DNA of 64,000 nucleotides from JBFHIJ01 sp963678775 (GTDB lineage: Bacteria; Bacteroidota; Ignavibacteria; Kapaibacteriales; UBA2268), in the NCBI GenBank assembly GCA_963678775.2, contig CAXXGR010000002.1, forward strand, positions 1,054,001 to 1,118,000, written 5' to 3'. The notes beneath the pieces are model-generated. The model searched no databases, was not told where the DNA came from, and saw only the letters and a program-made list of their open reading frames with translations. How positions within the stretch are numbered: the stretch's first letter is position 1; each line of letters starts with the position of its first letter. Below are positions 58,710-64,000 of the stretch, one piece after another. The position numbers and the translations under genes are program-made.

Positions 58710-59603
58710 ATGACCAAAATTGTGGTAAAAGTGCCTCGTAAGAAGTCCAAAGTCAAAATTATTCGATCTCAGGATATTATCGAGCAAGAATTAGAGAAAA
58801 AAAGATTACGAGAGCAGGAGCTTAAGCGCCGGATAGAAGCAACAAAGCAGGCGAAAACTCAATCAGAATACGTACATATAGAGCCAATCATTCCTGAAAT
58901 AGAGTTAGAGCCGGAACCGGTAATAGAGCCGGAACAGGAAGTTCCTGAAGAGAAGGGAGTTCCGCATACCCATTTTACTGAAACTTTTGTTGTTTATGAT
59001 CATGATAAGCCGGTTGAAATAAATCTAAGCAACATAAAAGAAGAGTCTGTTTCACTTGATGTGGCTATGACTGAAGTTCAAAATGCTTATGACAGAGGGT
59101 TTTCTGATGGCCAGAAAGCAAGCGAAGCTGTTTTTGTAACTGAAATCGAAGATTATAGGACATGGATGCAAAGGATTGATGCTGTAATTGAAAACATGAG
59201 ACAATCTTTTACAGATGAGGTTCATAAATTTGAAAATGTGCTTCTTGATACAGCTACTATGATTGCCGAGCATATACTCGAGCATGAAATATCAAATAAT
59301 CCCAATATTGTTATCGAGCAGATTAAAAAAGTAATTCGTGACTTAGAAGATGAAAATATCTTTGAGGTTAGGCTGAATAGCGATGATGTATTTATATTGA
59401 AAGAAATAAAAAGCAAAGTGTTCAGCGACGAAGAAAAATATAAAAACGTAAAATATGTATCGGATGATAGAATTAGTCCGGGTGGCTGCGTAGTTCAAAC
59501 TTCAGCCGGCACTATTGATGCTCGAATTGCCAGACAAATTGAGCGCATTAAAATAGCCATGCGCGAAATAATGAATGATCCCGAATTAAAAATGCAAATA
59601 TAG
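58710..59603 (+). CDS. fliH: Flagellar export-apparatus stalk protein FliH
   Basis: 297 aa. FliH forms the peripheral stalk and regulator of the FliI ATPase. The C-terminal FliH core is clear: LLDTATMIAEHILEHEISNN, VRLNSDDVFILKEIKS, then RISPGGCVVQTSAGTIDARI near residues 252-271. The N-terminal part is unusual: a very basic start (KVPRKKSKVKIIRS), a coiled coil and a Pro/Glu-rich stretch (PIIPEIELEPEPVIEPEQ). It starts 37 bases after fliG and ends two bases before fliI. Confidence 0.92.
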   Translation: MTKIVVKVPRKKSKVKIIRSQDIIEQELEKKRLREQELKRRIEATKQAKTQSEYVHIEPIIPEIELEPEPVIEPEQEVPEEKGVPHTHFTETFVVYDHDKPVEINLSNIKEESVSLDVAMTEVQNAYDRGFSDGQKASEAVFVTEIEDYRTWMQRIDAVIENMRQSFTDEVHKFENVLLDTATMIAEHILEHEISNNPNIVIEQIKKVIRDLEDENIFEVRLNSDDVFILKEIKSKVFSDEEKYKNVKYVSDDRISPGGCVVQTSAGTIDARIARQIERIKIAMREIMNDPELKMQI

Positions 59604-59605
59604 TT

Positions 59606-60931
59606 ATGATAAATCCTGATTTACTTAGAGCAAAACTTAATGAAGCCGTAAAAAAAGTACAACCGTTAGAAATGACCGGTCGTCTTAACAAGGTTATTGG
59701 TATGGTGCTTGAAAGTGACGGACCTAAAGCTCCGATAGGGCAGGTGTGTCACCTTAGAGATAAAGAAGGAAACATTGTAACAAAATCTGAAATTGTCGGG
59801 TTCAAGGATAGCAACAAAATACTATCAATGGTATTAGGTAGCTTGCAAGATATTACACCGGGCATGGAAATAGTTGCTACCGGAGAAACATTGAAAGTTG
59901 GAGTTGGTGACCGCTATTTAGGCAGAGTCTTAGATGGACTTGGTGAGCCTATGGATGGCAAAGGCCATATATTTACTTCAGAAAAAAGATCAATTTACGC
60001 GCTTCCGCCCAATCCTTTGCTTCGAAAGAGAATAGTTGAACCTATTTCTACCGGTATTAAAGCCATAGACGGTTTGCTGACTATGGGTAAAGGTCAAAGG
60101 TTAGGTATTTTTGCCGGTTCAGGTGTTGGTAAATCGACTTTGTTAGGAATGATTGCTCGTCAAACATCGGCAGATATCAATGTAATTGCCCTAATTGGTG
60201 AGCGTGGTAGAGAGGTCAGGGAGTTTATTGAAAAAGATTTGGGTAAAGAAGGTTTAGAGCGATCTGTAGTGGTAGTTGCCACAAGTGATGCACCTCCTCT
60301 GGTAAGAGTAAAAGCGGCATTGGTAGCTACAAGTATTGCTGAGTATTACAGAGATAAAGATTTAGATGTAATGCTGATGATGGATTCTGCTACAAGACTT
60401 GCGATGGCACAACGAGAAGTGGGGCTGACTATAGGAGAGCCACCTACTACCAAAGGTTATACGCCTTCGGTATTTAGTTTGATGCAAAATACTATGGAAA
60501 GAGCAGGAACATCTGAGAAAGGATCAATCACAGCTCTATATACTGTTTTAGTAGAGGGGGATGACATGAACGAACCAATAGCAGATACCGCAAGAGGTAT
60601 TTTAGATGGTCACATTGTGCTTTCTCGTAAATTAGCATCTGCAGGGCATTACCCTGCTATTAGTGTGCTTGACAGTATAAGTCGTGTTAAAAATGATATA
60701 TCAGATAAAGAGCACCTGCAAGCTGCACAAAAGATACAGTCTCTGCTTGCTACTTACACAGAGGCAGAAGATTTGATAAGTGTGGGGGCTTATCAGCGAG
60801 GCAGTAATCCGAGGATTGATAAATCCATTCAAATGATTGATCAAATGAATAGCTTTTTGACTCAGGATGTTAATGAATCGTATACATTGACCGATACTAT
60901 TGATGAGTTAAAAGCTTTAGCCTTGAAATAG
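59606..60931 (+). CDS. fliI: Flagellum-specific export ATPase FliI
   Basis: 441 aa. Energises loading of export substrates at the flagellar gate. Walker A GIFAGSGVGKSTLLGM near residues 169-184; Walker B VMLMMDSATRLAMAQRE near residues 253-269, containing the aspartate. The type III ATPase signature GEPPTTKGYTPSVFS follows. The length is typical. It is followed by a 112-base gap with no gene before fliJ. Confidence 0.97.
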   Translation: MINPDLLRAKLNEAVKKVQPLEMTGRLNKVIGMVLESDGPKAPIGQVCHLRDKEGNIVTKSEIVGFKDSNKILSMVLGSLQDITPGMEIVATGETLKVGVGDRYLGRVLDGLGEPMDGKGHIFTSEKRSIYALPPNPLLRKRIVEPISTGIKAIDGLLTMGKGQRLGIFAGSGVGKSTLLGMIARQTSADINVIALIGERGREVREFIEKDLGKEGLERSVVVVATSDAPPLVRVKAALVATSIAEYYRDKDLDVMLMMDSATRLAMAQREVGLTIGEPPTTKGYTPSVFSLMQNTMERAGTSEKGSITALYTVLVEGDDMNEPIADTARGILDGHIVLSRKLASAGHYPAISVLDSISRVKNDISDKEHLQAAQKIQSLLATYTEAEDLISVGAYQRGSNPRIDKSIQMIDQMNSFLTQDVNESYTLTDTIDELKALALK

Positions 60932-61043
60932 ATGGCAGTAGCTCAACAAATTATAATTGTGTTGTCGGTTAAGCTGTTGCAAACGATAGTTTGATAGATA
61001 TTTTTGGACTCAATTTAAAATTTTCTTACTTCTAAAAAACCAA

Positions 61044-61487
61044 ATGGCTAAAAAATTCAAATTCAGATTGGACCCTCTTCTTAAACTGAAGAGCCACAAA
61101 GTTGAGCGTGCTAAAGAGATGCTCAGCGAAGTAAGCCATATGCTTTATTTGAAAGAAGATGAACATATAAAAAATCTTGCATATTTAGCAGATATGTTAC
61201 AAACAGGTAAGCAGTCCGGTAATGTTTTACAGATGCAGGCCGCTGCATATCATAATACATTTATACGCTCACAAATAGAAAAATTACATAAAGAGATAGA
61301 AAAACTCAAAGAGATAGAAAATATACGCAGAATGCAGCTGAATAAAGCTATGCAGGAAGAAAAAGTGCTAACAAAGCTTAGAGAAAAAAAAGAACATAAT
61401 CATTCTCAGGAAGTGCTAAAAGAAGACAATGCATTTATGGATGAAATATCAATACTTCGTGGCACAAGGCGAGACGGAGACCGATAA
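61044..61487 (+). CDS. fliJ: Flagellar export chaperone FliJ
   Basis: 147 aa, almost entirely coiled coil. The start FKFRLDPLLKLKSHKVERAK is typical of FliJ, and the middle (KLHKEIEKLKEIENIRRMQL) continues the heptads. FliJ connects FliI to the export gate and is found next to fliI in most clusters. Its stop overlaps the ATG of the next gene by one base. Confidence 0.9.
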   Translation: MAKKFKFRLDPLLKLKSHKVERAKEMLSEVSHMLYLKEDEHIKNLAYLADMLQTGKQSGNVLQMQAAAYHNTFIRSQIEKLHKEIEKLKEIENIRRMQLNKAMQEEKVLTKLREKKEHNHSQEVLKEDNAFMDEISILRGTRRDGDR

Positions 61488-62206
61488 TGGAAATGAATAT
61501 AAAAAAGGCCGCTATGATTATTATTGGAGTGAGCGTTTCTTTAACCATTTCAGTATTGGCTGTAATAGGGGTTTACACTTGGGATCCTACTATTATGGGA
61601 TTACCTCCTCACCCGGTGGATACTACTAAAGTGGTCAATCTACCGCCACCTCCTAAGCCTGTAGAAAGTGTAAAGACTGTAGAAATCACAGAAAATCAGT
61701 TTAAGCAGATGGAAGATGAACTTATAGCTAAAAACCGAGTAGTGCACAGCAAAGATTCTCTTGCTAAGTCCAATAAAAAGCTACAAGATTCTATTAAAAA
61801 ATTGCTGGAAATTAGTAAACATTATAACGATTCGATACAGTCTGTGCATAAATATTTAGACAGTACCAAATTAGCCAAATCAAGTTTGACTGACTCTTTG
61901 ACTAAACTGGCTAAAAAAATTAAAAAAGATTCTATTAAGATATTGCTTAAGCAAAATAAAATTGATAATCTTCAGGATTATCTTGTAGCAAAAGCAGACT
62001 CTTCCGAAACGGAAAATTTCAAAGTGTTTGCAAAAATGTATGATGCTACCAATCCGGCAGATGTTGCAAAAATTTTAGAACAGATCGACGAACGTGACGC
62101 TGCAATCATCCTCAAGCTAATGCAAAAGAAAAAAGCTGGCAAGGTTCTTGAATCTATGACTCCTGAGAGTGCTGCTGCAATATTGCTATTGGGCAGTGAC
62201 AATTAA
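61487..62206 (+). CDS. MotE-like flagellar protein
   Basis: 239 aa. One N-terminal membrane helix (AAMIIIGVSVSLTISVLAVI), a Pro-rich link (NLPPPPKPVES), a long coiled coil and a C-terminal MgtE-N-like domain: FAKMYDATNPADVAKILEQI and DERDAAIILKLMQKKKAGKV. This layout is that of MotE, a periplasmic chaperone for the stator protein MotC, and the cluster position agrees. An alternative ATG lies two codons downstream of the first. Confidence 0.85.
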   Translation: MEMNIKKAAMIIIGVSVSLTISVLAVIGVYTWDPTIMGLPPHPVDTTKVVNLPPPPKPVESVKTVEITENQFKQMEDELIAKNRVVHSKDSLAKSNKKLQDSIKKLLEISKHYNDSIQSVHKYLDSTKLAKSSLTDSLTKLAKKIKKDSIKILLKQNKIDNLQDYLVAKADSSETENFKVFAKMYDATNPADVAKILEQIDERDAAIILKLMQKKKAGKVLESMTPESAAAILLLGSDN

Positions 62207-62239
62207 TTAGGAATGTAGATTTATGTGCAAGGACGCACC

Positions 62240-63637
62240 ATGAAAATCTCCACTGAAAATAACAACAGAAACAATATTAGTAAAACTTCTGAAAATCGAT
62301 ATGCTGAAGATGCCGCTATGGCTTTAGCCAGCATGGAGTCGGTTTTTAGTCAGGTTTTGAATAATATACAAACCGAAAAAGAATCAACTTCGAGCAAATC
62401 AGCTAACACTGAAGATAAAGATATAAGTAGGAACACCAATACGTCTGAGAAAGAACAGTCTAAAAAGGTGGATAATAAAAGCATATCGGCTGATAATAAC
62501 CCAAACACAACAGAAGAAACTACTGAGAATTCTAAAGATGTAAAAGTAGAAGACTCTAAAGAAAAAAAATCTGATTCCAAAGAAACATCAAAGATAGATT
62601 CCAAGGAAACATCAAAGATAGATTCCAAGGAAACATCAAAGATAGATTCCAAGGAAACATCAAAGATAGATTTCAAAGAAACATCAAAGATAGATTCCAA
62701 GGAAATATCAAAGATAGATTCCAAGGAAACATCAAAGATAGATTCAAAAGAAATATCAATGATAGATTCAAAAAAGATTGAAAAATCTGAGTCCTTACAG
62801 ATTAAATCCAGCACGAGTCTTAGCTTTAAGTCTGATTCGGCAACGACTACTCAGCCAGCTGTAGATAAACATACAATCCAAGATCAAATGGACTTTGTAA
62901 AAAAGTTTGAAAATACTAATATCAAAGTATCTGTCAAAAATGATACTTCAACGCTAATGAATGATATGCAGAATATGTTTATGGCTAATAATAGTGCGGC
63001 TAATATTGATAGTATGTCTGATAATGTACTAAAAAGTGCAGGTATAAAGGATCTTTTTGATGGTAAATCATTTGAACAGATAAAAGAAATCATGAATAAC
63101 TCTGGCTCCGGCTTTTCTGATATGCAAGGATTCAATTTTGAATTTAACGGACAAAAAGTATTAGAGAAAGCTAACAGCCTTAAATTAGATAAAGTTATAA
63201 GAACTCAGATAAAAGAGTTTGCTTCCAAGCTGACATCTTTGGTCAAAAATGTTCCCAATTCTACCAATGCAACTGCTAAGATGGTACTTCGTCCGGAATC
63301 TCTTGGCACTGTATTTGTAGATATTAGCTCAACTGATGGGGTAGTGAAGTTGAAAATTAAAGCTCAATCGCGTGAAGTGATTGATAAGTTAGAAGCCCAA
63401 ATAGCAGAGCTCAGGCAAAAACTCGAAAAGTCAGGTCTAATAGCTGATAATATTGAGTTTGCTCTCTACGAGGATGGAGAAAATGCTTTTAACAGCTTTG
63501 GTTATTCAAAAGAAAAACAGGACGAAATGGAAGCGCGAAAAGAATTCGTGCGCTCTTTTACCCAACTGTCAGCTGATGAAACTCAGGAAGAGCTTAAAAT
63601 CAGCAATAGTAATGGTATAATAGAGCAGTACATTTAA
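62240..63637 (+). CDS. fliK: Flagellar hook-length control protein FliK with internal octapeptide repeat
   Basis: 465 aa from ATG 62240 (MKISTENN); an ATG five codons earlier is less suited. The N-terminal half is Ser/Lys/Asp/Glu-rich and contains eight tandem copies of an eight-residue unit, DSKETSKI and variants. The C-terminal hook-length domain (Flg_hook) shows AKMVLRPESLGTVFVDISS, LKIKAQSREVIDKLEAQIAE and GLIADNIEFALYEDG. FliK acts as the ruler and substrate switch for hook export. The next gene, flgD, encodes the hook cap. Confidence 0.93.
   Translation: MKISTENNNRNNISKTSENRYAEDAAMALASMESVFSQVLNNIQTEKESTSSKSANTEDKDISRNTNTSEKEQSKKVDNKSISADNNPNTTEETTENSKDVKVEDSKEKKSDSKETSKIDSKETSKIDSKETSKIDSKETSKIDFKETSKIDSKEISKIDSKETSKIDSKEISMIDSKKIEKSESLQIKSSTSLSFKSDSATTTQPAVDKHTIQDQMDFVKKFENTNIKVSVKNDTSTLMNDMQNMFMANNSAANIDSMSDNVLKSAGIKDLFDGKSFEQIKEIMNNSGSGFSDMQGFNFEFNGQKVLEKANSLKLDKVIRTQIKEFASKLTSLVKNVPNSTNATAKMVLRPESLGTVFVDISSTDGVVKLKIKAQSREVIDKLEAQIAELRQKLEKSGLIADNIEFALYEDGENAFNSFGYSKEKQDEMEARKEFVRSFTQLSADETQEELKISNSNGIIEQYI
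62573..62764 (+). repeat. Tandem 24-bp repeat inside fliK
   Basis: Eight consecutive copies of a 24-base unit, consensus GATTCCAAGGAAACATCAAAGATA broken here as GATTCCAAGGAAAC + ATCAAAGATA, encoding DSKETSKI. Copies 5, 6 and 8 carry amino-acid changes (F for S, I for T, M for K) and a ninth, diverged unit follows to 62788. The unit length is a multiple of three, so gain or loss of copies keeps the frame. Confidence 0.95.
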
Positions 63638-63660
63638 CCCTTTCAACATGGAGGTTGCAA

Positions 63661-64000
63661 ATGACTCAGGGAGTAACCGGAACTACTTCAAGTGCATATA
63701 GCTCGCAGAGTAGTTCATCAGCTAACAGCGGTAGCGATGTTAGTAAAGATGAATTTTTGAAGCTACTCACGTATCAGCTTAAAGCACAAAACCCGTTGAA
63801 ACCATACGACAACCAAGAGTTTGCCTCTCAGTTGGCGCAATTCTCTCAATTGGAGATGCTCACTGATATACGCTCGATTATGGAAGAACAGTCGCAGGTA
63901 AATCTTTTGCTGACGCAAACGATGTCCAACACTGCTTTGCCTGGCATGATAGGAAAAAGCGCCAAGGCTTATACTGATGGTATATCCTTTGATGGTGAAA
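63661..64000 (+). CDS. flgD: Flagellar hook-capping protein FlgD (partial)
   Basis: The first 113 codons are present from ATG 63661, behind GGAGGT at 63650-63655; the rest runs off the window. The N-terminal signature DEFLKLLTYQLKAQNPLKPY, then NQEFASQLAQFSQLEML, is that of FlgD, which caps the growing hook. A short Ser-rich leader precedes it (SSAYSSQSSSS-like). Confidence 0.94.
   Translation, partial: MTQGVTGTTSSAYSSQSSSSANSGSDVSKDEFLKLLTYQLKAQNPLKPYDNQEFASQLAQFSQLEMLTDIRSIMEEQSQVNLLLTQTMSNTALPGMIGKSAKAYTDGISFDGE

Noticed and set aside
62573..62764. Possible CRISPR-like array
   Set aside because: The copies are directly adjacent with no spacers, in frame and inside a gene.
62350..62814. 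A 154-codon open frame on the minus strand across the fliK repeat
   Set aside because: It is the mirror of the 24-bp tandem repeat, giving a monotonous FDVSLESI pattern. The plus-strand frame has the FliK C-terminal domain and operon context.

Overview
The window is an A+T-rich, gene-dense stretch of a bacterial chromosome with no phage, insertion sequence or CRISPR array. Several traits point to the Bacteroidota/Chlorobiota/Ignavibacteriota (FCB) group: C-terminal sorting domains of the type IX secretion system (T9SS) kind, a DUF5686 outer-membrane protein with a carboxypeptidase-regulatory-like N-terminus, a DUF2723 protein, and adk missing between secY and map. A complete-looking flagellar basal-body cluster and many good Shine-Dalgarno sites argue against core Bacteroidetes and fit a flagellated lineage such as Kapabacteria or Ignavibacteria. 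This placement is inference from gene content; no rRNA gene is present.

Layout. Positions 1-14238 hold the S10-spc-alpha ribosomal super-operon, from the last codons of rpsJ to rplQ, with secY, map, infA, rpmJ and rpoA, closed by a strong terminator. rpsD, normally between rpsK and rpoA, is absent. Both rpsN and rpmJ encode zinc-free forms. Positions 14317-28120 are an envelope and signalling region: a PAS histidine kinase with a cysteine cluster, an AIM24-like protein, a thioredoxin-like lipoprotein paired with an outer-membrane protein, a giant eight-PAS kinase with its response regulator, three tandem related beta-barrel proteins, the DUF5686 protein, a small membrane protein and a DUF2147 protein. 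Positions 28206-37859 hold tpx, an isolated mraY, a zinc-motif-less M16 protein, an OsmC protein, an AI-2E-family permease, a second kinase pair and a porin-like protein.

Positions 38028-43697 hold a deaminase, two adjacent UmuD-like S24 proteins whose active-site and cleavage-site defects are complementary, RNase HI with an extra C-terminal region, a DUF1460 protein, an orphan T9SS sorting-domain remnant, a T9SS-type beta-propeller protein and a solitary HNH endonuclease. Positions 43845-52965 hold tRNA-Ser(GCU), an SDR dehydrogenase, a TraB/GumN protein, a family 2 glycosyltransferase, the DUF2723 protein, an MFS transporter and an M29-like aminopeptidase.

Positions 53065-64000 begin with a MerR-type regulator that looks like a degenerate CarH/LitR protein. 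A sigma-54-like -24/-12 element follows, then flgB-flgC-(unknown)-fliE-fliF-fliG-fliH-fliI-fliJ-motE-like-fliK-flgD (cut by the window end). These genes encode the rod, MS ring, switch, export ATPase complex, hook-length ruler and hook cap, so they read as one assembly operon.

The most unusual item is the UmuD-like pair. One protein keeps the Ser/Lys dyad but has lost the cleavage site; the other keeps the Ala-Gly site but has lost the serine. This suggests a split protease and substrate that could work only in trans.
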